Assembly (NCBI GenBank): GCA_900553925.1
Contig: USFH01000089.1
Coordinates: 1 to 8,985, forward strand
Reading direction: 5' to 3'
DNA from: an uncultured Clostridium sp.
GTDB lineage: Bacteria > Bacillota > Clostridia > Lachnospirales > Lachnospiraceae
DNA length: 8,985 bases
Both the position numbers and the translations under genes were made by a program. How positions within the stretch are numbered: the stretch's first letter is position 1; each line of letters begins with the position of its first letter. The notes beneath the pieces were generated by a model. The model was not told the DNA's origin. It saw only the letters and a list, made by a program, of their open reading frames with translations, and did not search any database. Shown one piece after another: positions 1 to 7,378 of the stretch.

Positions 1-139
1 AGGTATCCGGATAGTTCCCGATCGCACTCAGATTCTCCATGATTGCGCGTGTGACACTCTCCGGCACGCCAAGTGGATTGCAGTTTATATCATAGCGAAC
101 AGTTTCATACTGTTCGATTCGAAGTGGTCCGTTACTCAT
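1..139 (-). CDS. PLP-dependent class I/II aminotransferase, N-terminal fragment (HisC/CobD-like)
   Basis: Partial gene: the start codon is at 139 reading leftward and the rest lies beyond the left edge, leaving 46 codons. The ribosome site AAGGAGGA (complement of 144-151) lies 4 bases before the ATG, which fixes the start. The visible protein has the segment YDINCNPLGVPESV (residues 16-29), followed by AIGNYPDT near residue 45. The NPLG...YPD pattern is the typical N-terminal arm and substrate-entry region of fold-type I aminotransferases such as histidinol-phosphate aminotransferase and threonine-phosphate decarboxylase. The PLP lysine and other catalytic residues are out of view, so the substrate cannot be assigned. 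It is transcribed divergently from the large operon, and I see no convincing promoter for it in the shared intergenic region. Confidence 0.75.
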   Translation of the reverse strand, partial: MSNGPLRIEQYETVRYDINCNPLGVPESVTRAIMENLSAIGNYPDT

Positions 140-185
140 TTTTTCCTCCTTGATTTGTGGAATTTAAACCAATCGTAACCCTGTC

Positions 186-214
186 TTGAAAAAACAAAGG
201 GGGTTTGTTATAAT
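186..214 (+). promoter_or_regulatory. Sigma-A promoter with extended -10 for the four-gene operon
   Basis: The -35 box TTGAAA (186-191) and the -10 box TATAAT (209-214) are separated by 17 bases. The -10 box is preceded by TGT (206-208), giving the extended TGnTATAAT element. One mismatch to consensus across both boxes plus ideal spacing predicts a strong constitutive housekeeping promoter, with transcription starting near 220-222. The leader before the first ATG (340) would be about 120 bases. No rho-independent terminator or clear operator repeat lies between the promoter and the gene. Confidence 0.85.
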
Positions 215-302
215 GTGATATGTGTTAAAAGGGGGATAGTAGGTGAACTATACCCTCATATTGATGATTATACCTATTAAATAGATGAAAGACAAGTAGG
301 AT

Positions 303-335
303 TTTGCATCGTTTCCTGGATGCAGACAAAGGAGA
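303..335 (+). promoter_or_regulatory. Leader hairpin overlapping the ribosome site of the first operon gene
   Basis: TGCATC (305-310) and GATGCA (319-324) form a perfect 6-bp inverted repeat with an 8-base loop. The stem extends to 303/326 through one G-U pair. The loop bases TTTCCT (312-317) can instead pair with AGGAGA (330-335), which contains the Shine-Dalgarno sequence, so two mutually exclusive folds are possible. One leaves the ribosome site free and the other covers it. The pairing is seen in the sequence; any regulatory role is inference, and a short stem like this can occur by chance. Confidence 0.3.
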
Positions 336-339
336 TACC

Positions 340-3300
340 ATGAAGGCGATTGTAGAGCATTATGCAAAAGGAGAATTTCAGGTTGACAGACCTGTGGTTT
401 CGATATCTGAGAAATTTTTGAAACTGAATATTGAATCGGGAACGGTATATGAGGGAGTCTTCACGGTAAGCAGTACAAACGATCATGTAATCAAGGCAAT
501 GGTGTATGACAGCCGTTACATGCTGAGATTCAACCAGCACACATATATTGCGAAGAACTTTGATGTCGGTTTTTCGTTCGATGCAACCTGTCTGGAGGCG
601 GGTAAAAACTACAAGGGACATATCAGTGTAATTACCGATGGCGGCGAATTCAAGATTATGTATGACATTGACATTATCACGCCATATGTGAAGTACGGAG
701 ATCAGAAGATTGATGATTTGTTCAAGTTTGCAACACTTGCGGAGAGTAATTGGAGCGAGGCGGCAAGAGTATTTGTGCGTGATGATTTCAAGCGTACATT
801 CATCAACCGGGATCCGGTCATCAAACAGATCTACACCAGCCTGATGGAGAGCCAGTCGGTCAATCAGGCACTGGAGGAATTTCTTGTATATGTACATAAG
901 AAACGTGCGTTGACGCTTTCCGTGTCGAAAGCAAAGATCAATCTGGAGTTCCCGCAGGAGCTTTCGAAGATTGCCATCAATATCAGCAAGAATACATGGG
1001 GATACAGCAGTTCGACAGTCCGGACAACGGAGGATTTTATCATTCCGGCACGCAAGACAATCACTAGTGCGGATTTTTATGGGAATCTATATGCACTTGA
1101 TGTATTGATCTCGCCGGAGAATATTCCGGATGGCGTGACATCAGGTAAAGTAATTATAGAGAATGTCTATCAGACGATCGAGATCGAGATCAATCTGTCG
1201 AAGCCGGCGGAGAAGGAGATCACGCTGACAAAACCGGGAAGCAAGAACCATCTGATCAAGAGTAACCAGGTGCGTCTGGTCAAGGCATATATGGATTACC
1301 GGATGGGACGCATCCAGCTGCGTGAATATATCAGCACGACTCTGTTCGCATTTACGAATCTTGCACGGTATGTTCCGGAGGAGGATCTGTACCGTCTTGG
1401 AACAATGCATATGAATATCATGCAGGGCGAGACAGAGAAGGTGGAACAGGAGTTTCTCCGGATCGAGGCCGATGTGGATAATTCCGGCATGAATCACAAG
1501 CAGAGCTGTTACTATGCATATCTGAAAGCAATGGTAAGCAAGGACCGCCACGCCACTGACGAGGCACGGGAGATGATCCGCCGTAATTACCGGACAGAGG
1601 ATGAGAAGATCTTCTACTTCTGGTTACTGCTGTTCGTGGACGATACCTACAATAACGACCAGACCGCGCTTTACCGGGAGATTCGGAATCTGTACGATGG
1701 CGGTTATAACAGCCCGCTTATGTACATGGAGCTGTGCGAGGTTCTGAATAATAATCCGCTTCTCTTGAAGCACATTACGGATCTAGAGGTTACCACGATC
1801 CGCTGGGGACTCCGCCACCAGTATCTGTCCGAGGAGGTCATCGAGGCATTTATCCAGCTTGCGGCATCGTTCCGCCAGTTTGATGCGAAGATCTTCGAGA
1901 TTATGGACAGCATATATTCGAAGAAGAAAAGCGATGAGGTGCTGTCAAGTATCTGTTCGATGCTGATCAGTGCCGGTAAGCTTGACAACAAGTATCATCG
2001 CTTCTACCGGGATGCAGTTGAACGGAATCTGAAGTTTATCGGCTTGAATGAATGCTTCGTCAAGAGTATGAACTTCTCGAGATATGACCTGATTCCGCAG
2101 TCCGTATTGATGTATCTCAACTATAAGAATACGCTTTCCGAGAAGGAACTGGCATATCTGTATGCGAATGTCATCTACAACAAGGCACAGCATATGAAGG
2201 TGTTCCACGAATACTCGACAACGATGCAGGACTTCATGGAGAACATGATCATCAGCGGTAAGGTCAGTGACGATCTGACTGTGTTGTACGACGAATTCCT
2301 CGATCCGGAGACCGTAAGTCCGTTATATGCGAGCAAGCTGATCAATATTATCTTCCGCCGGAAGCTGGTCTGCTTCAACAAAGGCGTGCGTGCAGTTATT
2401 GTAACGCATCAGGAATTAGAGGAGGTACAGCGTGTACCGATCGTCAACGGGGAAGCTTATGTTGAGATCCTGTCGAACACCGCATCCATCATCTTCGAGG
2501 ACAGCACCGGAAACCGGTATGCAGGTTCGATTCCATACCGTCTGGAACGTATCGTGGATGAGAAAGCATATATGGATATCTGCTGCAAATACAGTCCGCG
2601 CGATTATCGTGTGCTTCTGCATAATTATGAGGAGCTTGGCGATTTCACATTCAAGAAAGCAATCGAAGTCAATGCGGCGCGTGATATCGTCAACTGTGAT
2701 GAGATTTCGTACGATTATAAGCAGCAGGCATACCTGAATATTATTGAGTATTATCATGAGAACCTGGATAATGAGGTTCTGACAAAATACCTCGAGAAGC
2801 TCGATATCGAGTACCTGAATCATGCAAATGCGCGTGTCATGATTGCATACATGGTCGATATGAACATGTTCGATAAAGCATTCCAGGCAGTCAAACTGTA
2901 TGGCTTCGACGAGATCGACAGTGAGGAACTGTACCGGCTTGCAGATTACGGAGTGGAGGATTCAAACGGATTTTTGAACGAAGATCTGTTATCCATCTGT
3001 ATTCATCTGTATCGGTCCGGTAAGGTAAACGAGCGGATTCTCGTGTATATTATCAACCATTACAAGGGCGACCTTGAGGAACTGGCAAGTATATTCAAGA
3101 CTGTCCGTAACCGTGTGCGGGACATTTCCCTGCTCGCCGAGAATACATTGGCGCAGATGATGTTTGCAATGGGGAATGTGGAATATATCTATGATATATT
3201 TACAGCATATTATGCAGGAAGAAACCGGGGACTTGTCGTGAAGGCGTTCCTTCGGTATGCATGTTATAATTACCTGATTAGGGATGAGCAGATTCCGAGC

Positions 3301-3906
3301 GGTGTGTTCGACTGCCTGTATCAGGAAATCCAGAAGGGCAATATCGAGGATGAGATATCGAAGATGTCCATGCTGCATCATCTGTCGAAGCTCGACCGGT
3401 ATTCCGGTGAGCAGAAGACATGGATCAAGGATGCGGTTGGCAAGTTCATGGATGCCGGCAAGCTGTTGCCATTCTACAAGAGTTTTCAGTCCTTCGTGAA
3501 ATTGCCGCAGGATGTCATGCTGAAGACCTATCTGATCTACAAGAGCGAATCCGGCAAGCAGGTTACAGTCAAGTATGCATTTGATACCGGATCCAGACAG
3601 AACCTGATTTACAAGACGGAGATTCTGGATGAGATGATTCCGGGCATGTATGTGAAGGAATTCGTTGTATTCCACGGTGAGCGGCTGGTCTATGAAATCT
3701 CAGATGATACACAGGGCAATTCCTATGTGGTTGAGAGTGAATCACTGAAATCAAAAGCGTTCAACCGCAAAGACCGGAACCGGTTCGAGATTATCAACAG
3801 CATGCTTGTCAATCAGGAGATGCGTGAAGATAATGAACTGCTTGAAACGCTGGATGTGTATCTGAATACGGTACATCTGTTTGAGGAGAATCTGAGTATA
3901 CTGTAA
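340..3906 (+). CDS. Giant beta/helical-solenoid scaffold protein (DUF5717-like), 1188 aa
   Basis: No signal peptide or membrane helix is visible, so the protein is probably cytosolic. Approximate architecture: a beta-rich Ig-like segment (residues 15-120), a short helical linker, a second beta-rich segment (189-290), a long helical solenoid (about 300-680), a third beta segment starting RAVIVTHQE (about 683-750), a second TPR-like solenoid (about 750-1055) and a C-terminal beta segment (about 1058-1160). No catalytic motif was recognised. Length and style match what I recall of DUF5717 proteins of Lachnospiraceae; this is from memory. ATG 340 was chosen because AAAGGAG (328-334) sits 5 bases before it; an in-frame TTG at 304 would add 12 residues but lies inside the leader hairpin with only a poor ribosome site. 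As first gene of a four-gene operon, 18 bases before the Hsp70/actin-like gene, it is likely the scaffold or client-binding partner. Confidence 0.85.
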   Translation: MKAIVEHYAKGEFQVDRPVVSISEKFLKLNIESGTVYEGVFTVSSTNDHVIKAMVYDSRYMLRFNQHTYIAKNFDVGFSFDATCLEAGKNYKGHISVITDGGEFKIMYDIDIITPYVKYGDQKIDDLFKFATLAESNWSEAARVFVRDDFKRTFINRDPVIKQIYTSLMESQSVNQALEEFLVYVHKKRALTLSVSKAKINLEFPQELSKIAINISKNTWGYSSSTVRTTEDFIIPARKTITSADFYGNLYALDVLISPENIPDGVTSGKVIIENVYQTIEIEINLSKPAEKEITLTKPGSKNHLIKSNQVRLVKAYMDYRMGRIQLREYISTTLFAFTNLARYVPEEDLYRLGTMHMNIMQGETEKVEQEFLRIEADVDNSGMNHKQSCYYAYLKAMVSKDRHATDEAREMIRRNYRTEDEKIFYFWLLLFVDDTYNNDQTALYREIRNLYDGGYNSPLMYMELCEVLNNNPLLLKHITDLEVTTIRWGLRHQYLSEEVIEAFIQLAASFRQFDAKIFEIMDSIYSKKKSDEVLSSICSMLISAGKLDNKYHRFYRDAVERNLKFIGLNECFVKSMNFSRYDLIPQSVLMYLNYKNTLSEKELAYLYANVIYNKAQHMKVFHEYSTTMQDFMENMIISGKVSDDLTVLYDEFLDPETVSPLYASKLINIIFRRKLVCFNKGVRAVIVTHQELEEVQRVPIVNGEAYVEILSNTASIIFEDSTGNRYAGSIPYRLERIVDEKAYMDICCKYSPRDYRVLLHNYEELGDFTFKKAIEVNAARDIVNCDEISYDYKQQAYLNIIEYYHENLDNEVLTKYLEKLDIEYLNHANARVMIAYMVDMNMFDKAFQAVKLYGFDEIDSEELYRLADYGVEDSNGFLNEDLLSICIHLYRSGKVNERILVYIINHYKGDLEELASIFKTVRNRVRDISLLAENTLAQMMFAMGNVEYIYDIFTAYYAGRNRGLVVKAFLRYACYNYLIRDEQIPSGVFDCLYQEIQKGNIEDEISKMSMLHHLSKLDRYSGEQKTWIKDAVGKFMDAGKLLPFYKSFQSFVKLPQDVMLKTYLIYKSESGKQVTVKYAFDTGSRQNLIYKTEILDEMIPGMYVKEFVVFHGERLVYEISDDTQGNSYVVESESLKSKAFNRKDRNRFEIINSMLVNQEMREDNELLETLDVYLNTVHLFEENLSIL

Positions 3907-3924
3907 TTACGAAAGGAAAAAGCG

Positions 3925-5178
3925 ATGTCAGAGGCATATTATATAGGCATGGATCTGTGTTCCGACTCAACCCAGATCAGTTTTTATAACGACATTACCC
4001 GTGAGCCGGAGACAGTAAACCAATTGAATAACAAGGAAACGTACATGATGCCGAATATCCTGTTCTTTGGACTGGAGACCGGCGAGTGGTATGTGGGCTC
4101 CGAGGCCTCTGAGGCGCGGTTTAAAGAACAGGGAATCGTGCTGGATGAATTGTTTAAGAATGCACGGAGCGAGGAGACAGTGGAGGTACACAACGTCCGG
4201 TACAGCTACCGCAAGCTGTTTTTGATGATGCTGAAGATGCATGTAGATTCATTCTTATACCGCTATGAGGGAGCCACAGTCAAAAAGCTTGTGATCACGA
4301 TTCCGGAATATAACAAGGATCTGTTCCGCGTATTGTCGACATTCTACAAGGAACTCGGAGTGGAGAAGAATCAGGTGGAGATCACAAGCCACTTAGACAG
4401 CGGTCTGTATTACATCTTCAATCAGGATGAGAGCCTGCGGACGAACAGCGTTGGTCTGTTCGATTATAACACAGAGGGTCTGCATTATTATCGCATCGAT
4501 ATATCGCATGGTCATGAGCTTGAGACAATCAGTGTGACGCATGAGGATTATTCTGAGAATTTTAATCTGGCGTTGTTCGCCGGAGATAATATTCTGATGG
4601 ATGCTACATTTGCAAAGATCGTTGCGGCAGAGACGAAGAAGACATATATATCAGCCATCTATCTGACGGGACTTGGATTCTCTGAGAAATGGCTGTACAA
4701 ATCACGGGAGCTTCTGACCCAGGGACGGCGTGTGTTTGCGGGTCAGAATATCTATACGAAGGGCGCCTGCTACAAGGCAGTTGGCGGAGAGTATGCAGAA
4801 TTTTATAAGCGGTATTTTGTAGAGACCAAGGAAAATGTAATCTACGATGTCGGTATCTCGTCCGAGGACGAGGAGGATACATTTATCCCGATTGCAATGG
4901 GTGGCAGACAATGGTATAACATTCACGGCAAGATCAGTATTATTCTCGATGATACAGAGTCGCTTGTGTTGGTTTACCGGAATCGCAAGACCGGAGAGGA
5001 AAACCGGGAGGTCGTGAAACTGCATGGAATTCCGAAACGCCCGAACAAGACATCGAAGTTCTCGGTAGAGGTGGAGTTTGAGAACCCGCATCATGGAGCA
5101 TTTATTATTAAGGACGTTGGATTCGGGAAGCTGTTTCCAACGACGAATAAGATTTATCGTAAGGAGTTTGATGTCTAA
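3925..5178 (+). CDS. Divergent Hsp70/actin-fold protein (DUF5716-like), 417 aa
   Basis: The order of actin/Hsp70 ATPase signatures can be traced in altered form. A phosphate-1-like strand-loop is YIGMDLCSDSTQ (6-17), with Asp10 at the usual metal-site position. KKLVITIPEYNKD (120-132) resembles the Hsp70 VITVPAYF strand. A phosphate-2-like VGLFDYNTEG (176-185) keeps Asp180 but lacks the glycine run. An adenosine-like AIYLTGLGFSEKW lies at 244-256, and YTKGACYKA (277-285) resembles the GAA helix of Hsp70. The C-terminal 100 residues are beta-rich; LHGIPKRP (366-373), followed by alternating strands, recalls the Hsp70 substrate-binding beta domain, and no helical lid follows. Nucleotide binding is plausible but hydrolysis may be weak or lost. 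The ribosome site AAGGA (3913-3917) is 7 bases upstream. It resembles DUF5716 proteins as I recall them. The gene ends directly at the start of the next, which suggests co-translation. Confidence 0.8.
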   Translation: MSEAYYIGMDLCSDSTQISFYNDITREPETVNQLNNKETYMMPNILFFGLETGEWYVGSEASEARFKEQGIVLDELFKNARSEETVEVHNVRYSYRKLFLMMLKMHVDSFLYRYEGATVKKLVITIPEYNKDLFRVLSTFYKELGVEKNQVEITSHLDSGLYYIFNQDESLRTNSVGLFDYNTEGLHYYRIDISHGHELETISVTHEDYSENFNLALFAGDNILMDATFAKIVAAETKKTYISAIYLTGLGFSEKWLYKSRELLTQGRRVFAGQNIYTKGACYKAVGGEYAEFYKRYFVETKENVIYDVGISSEDEEDTFIPIAMGGRQWYNIHGKISIILDDTESLVLVYRNRKTGEENREVVKLHGIPKRPNKTSKFSVEVEFENPHHGAFIIKDVGFGKLFPTTNKIYRKEFDV

Positions 5179-6012
5179 ATGTCAAAGATTATCTTATGTA
5201 CAAAAAAAGAAGCATCGCATCCGTTTATATTCCTGAATACGAAGGTGGAGATCAACACCTACGAGGAGCTTTGCTTTTATATCTATAATAACACAGTACT
5301 GATATCGAAGTCGTCGCTTTCAGAGAAGCTCTTCGACTGGATCCGGGATGAACTGGATATGCCGGAGCTTGCGTCAAAGCTGGTTGCGCTCTCGAACAAG
5401 GCGACATTTGCGCAGGATCTTCTGGTTGAGATCTTAAACGCCGGTGATTATTACACGCCGGAGGAGATTGCAACCTACGTTGAGGCATGGCAGAAATACC
5501 GGAGATTGAAGTCGAGCCAGCGTAAGAAGTTGAAGGCAGACAGTTATCTGGGGTATCGCCGGTATATTAAGGCAGCGTCAATCTATGATGAGATACTGGA
5601 TAACCAGCAGGACATCACGGATGATGAATTTCTCGGAAATGTGTACCATAACCGTGGCGTTGCGGCTGCGAACAATATGGATGTCGAGGATGCAAAACGG
5701 TACTTCTTAAAGGCGTATGAACTGAATGGAAACGAAGAAAGCCTGAGGAGCTATCTGATCGTATTTTCCGCCGGCAATGATGCAACAACGCTGAAACAGG
5801 AGATGCGGAAGTTTGATCTTGATGATGATAATTTCGAGAACCTGATGATTGAGATTGGGGATTCGAATGAGGATGTCCGGGAGATGACGATCTTCTCGAT
5901 GCTGCAAAGAGCGGTCTATAACCGGATGAACAAAGATATGATTGATTATGACAAGAGAATGGATATTATTCTTGGACAGTTGAAGGATGAATTCAGGGAG
6001 CAGGCAATCTGA
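5179..6012 (+). CDS. TPR-like helical adaptor protein, 277 aa
   Basis: The start codon directly follows the TAA of the upstream gene with no gap. The ribosome site AAGGAG (5161-5166) lies within that gene's last codons, so translation is probably coupled. The first 45 residues look like a small beta/alpha module, and the rest is helical. A TPR-like pair is visible: YRRYIKAASIYDEIL (126-140), then FLGNVYHNRGVAAANNMD (151-168) and AKRYFLKAYELNG (172-184), with the small-residue and aromatic spacing of TPR helices. The C-terminal 70 residues are acidic and helical. No enzymatic motif, signal peptide or membrane segment was seen. The protein is probably cytosolic and binds a partner, likely the Hsp70/actin-like protein encoded next to it; that partner is inferred from context only. 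I do not recognise a named gene. Confidence 0.75.
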   Translation: MSKIILCTKKEASHPFIFLNTKVEINTYEELCFYIYNNTVLISKSSLSEKLFDWIRDELDMPELASKLVALSNKATFAQDLLVEILNAGDYYTPEEIATYVEAWQKYRRLKSSQRKKLKADSYLGYRRYIKAASIYDEILDNQQDITDDEFLGNVYHNRGVAAANNMDVEDAKRYFLKAYELNGNEESLRSYLIVFSAGNDATTLKQEMRKFDLDDDNFENLMIEIGDSNEDVREMTIFSMLQRAVYNRMNKDMIDYDKRMDIILGQLKDEFREQAI

Positions 6013-7298
6013 TGGGAATGTTTCAGAGAATCAAGGCATACTTAGATGAAGATGATGCCGGATATGACGCCTTGATTGAGGAGCAGGAACGCCTGCGGGA
6101 AGAACATAAGAAACGAAGGCGCCAGTCAAGGGAAAAAAGGAATAAAGAGAAGACCAGACGGGCATTGGATAGGGCTGTAGTGCGGGACCGGGTAGATCCG
6201 GAACTCCGGCGCGAGGTGAGAGAGACTGTATCCTCGAACAGCGCCCGCAAGACGGTGGGCGATTTCTGCGAGCAATATGTGGATGCCTCTGTGAATATGG
6301 AGGACATGAAGCGGGAATATAAGCTTGTAACAGATTATCTGGTAGACATCCAGCGGATTGAAGAGCTTCCGGTCGATATTGCGCAATCCATCGTTGATAC
6401 CGCTCAGGAGATTGAGAAGACAGACAGTACCCGGAACAAGTACCGGGAGTCGGAAGGACTGCTCTCACAAGAACAGTACAACACGATGAAACGGCTGGAG
6501 AAGGATATTCCGGATACAATCAAGACCTTGAATGATATGGAGATGCGGGATTCCATGTTGAAAAATGACATGGGATATCTGGAAGGTGAAAAAGAAGACC
6601 TGAAGTATACACGTATCGATGATACGGACAGTGCGTACCACATACGGACGGCGTTGATCGTTGTGCTTGTTCTCTTTTTACTGATCAGTATTACACTGTT
6701 CGCGGTGGCGCTGCTCGGCAAGCGGAATGTGACGCTGCCGGCAGCGATAGAAGGCATGATCGCGGTGCTGTGCTTTACGATCTGCTATCTGCGGTATGCT
6801 GCGATCGGGCATCGTATACAGGAGACCGACGCGAAGATTAACCGGGCAATATCACTGCTCAACAAGGTCAAAGCGAAATACGTCAATAATACAAACACAC
6901 TAGATTATATCTATGAAAAATATGACGTGAATTCCGGGAAGGAGCTTATGTTCCGATGGGATCTGTATAATCAGATGCAGCGGGATGCGGAGAGGTATTC
7001 GATAGCGAGCGACAGCTATGCAGCTGCGAGAGCGCGTCTGATCAAGCAACTTGCGGATATTGGTGTGACCGATCCGCTTGTGTGGCCAGACCAGACGAAT
7101 GCGTTGATCGACCGCCGGGAGATGGTGGAGATCAAGCATGGGCTGAATGTGCGCCGGCAGAAGCTGCGTGCACGTATGGAAAGCTGTGAGAAGCTTCGCA
7201 CGAATGCGGCAGATGCACTTCGGGCGACCATAAAGGCGAATCCGGTACTGGAGAATTATATCCGTGAGCTTCTGGCAACGCATAAGCTGGAGCTGTAG
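6012..7298 (+). CDS. Coiled-coil membrane-hairpin protein, 428 aa
   Basis: The ATG shares its A with the TGA stop of the previous gene (TGATG), with AGGGAG (5995-6000) upstream, so translation is probably coupled. Residues 12-33 are acidic and 33-60 are a dense Lys/Arg-rich helix. Residues 95-200 are long charged helices, probably coiled coil. Two hydrophobic helices follow, about 213-235 and 244-264, joined by a short loop of about 8 residues that includes Lys237 and Arg238. Residues 266-428 are again mostly helical and charged. With two membrane passes and large charged ends, both termini most likely face the cytoplasm. There is no signal peptide and no recognised enzyme motif. It probably anchors the complex made by the upstream genes to the membrane (inference from operon context). 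I do not recognise a named family. Confidence 0.75.
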   Translation: MGMFQRIKAYLDEDDAGYDALIEEQERLREEHKKRRRQSREKRNKEKTRRALDRAVVRDRVDPELRREVRETVSSNSARKTVGDFCEQYVDASVNMEDMKREYKLVTDYLVDIQRIEELPVDIAQSIVDTAQEIEKTDSTRNKYRESEGLLSQEQYNTMKRLEKDIPDTIKTLNDMEMRDSMLKNDMGYLEGEKEDLKYTRIDDTDSAYHIRTALIVVLVLFLLISITLFAVALLGKRNVTLPAAIEGMIAVLCFTICYLRYAAIGHRIQETDAKINRAISLLNKVKAKYVNNTNTLDYIYEKYDVNSGKELMFRWDLYNQMQRDAERYSIASDSYAAARARLIKQLADIGVTDPLVWPDQTNALIDRREMVEIKHGLNVRRQKLRARMESCEKLRTNAADALRATIKANPVLENYIRELLATHKLEL

Positions 7299-7378
7299 GA
7301 TAATATAAGATAAAAGGGATTAAATCGTGGGCGTAATGCATGCACGGTATCATTCATATTATATGGAGGAAGAAAGAC
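7299..7378 (+). promoter_or_regulatory. Short spacer and ribosome site before valS
   Basis: This 80-base gap holds the valS ribosome site GGAGGA (7365-7370), 8 bases before the ATG. It is too short for a T-box leader, which many Firmicutes have ahead of aminoacyl-tRNA synthetase genes, and no stem plus U-run terminator is visible. TATTAT at 7357-7362 overlaps the ribosome site too closely to be a useful -10 box. Read-through from the upstream operon is therefore possible, or a promoter lies inside the preceding gene. Confidence 0.6.

Noticed and set aside
140..185. Promoter for the leftward aminotransferase gene
   Set aside because: The best boxes on the minus strand (TTCAAG and TTAAAT, 17-base spacing) match consensus too poorly to call.
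243..284. Short GTG-started leader peptide (MNYTLILMIIPIK) between promoter and first gene
   Set aside because: The ribosome site is weak, the start is GTG, and there is no run of one regulatory codon or downstream terminator to suggest attenuation.
304..339. TTG start adding 12 residues to the giant first protein
   Set aside because: ATG 340 has a far better ribosome site at ideal distance, and the TTG sits inside a possible hairpin.
2989..3675. 228-codon open frame on the minus strand opposite the giant gene
   Set aside because: It has His/Ile/Leu-rich composition typical of a reverse-frame shadow, no family signature, and the plus-strand frame is clearly coding. The same applies to the antisense frame at 277-897.
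7338..7345. TGCATGCA palindrome upstream of valS as an operator
   Set aside because: An 8-base palindrome alone is expected by chance and has no flanking symmetry or recognised regulator.
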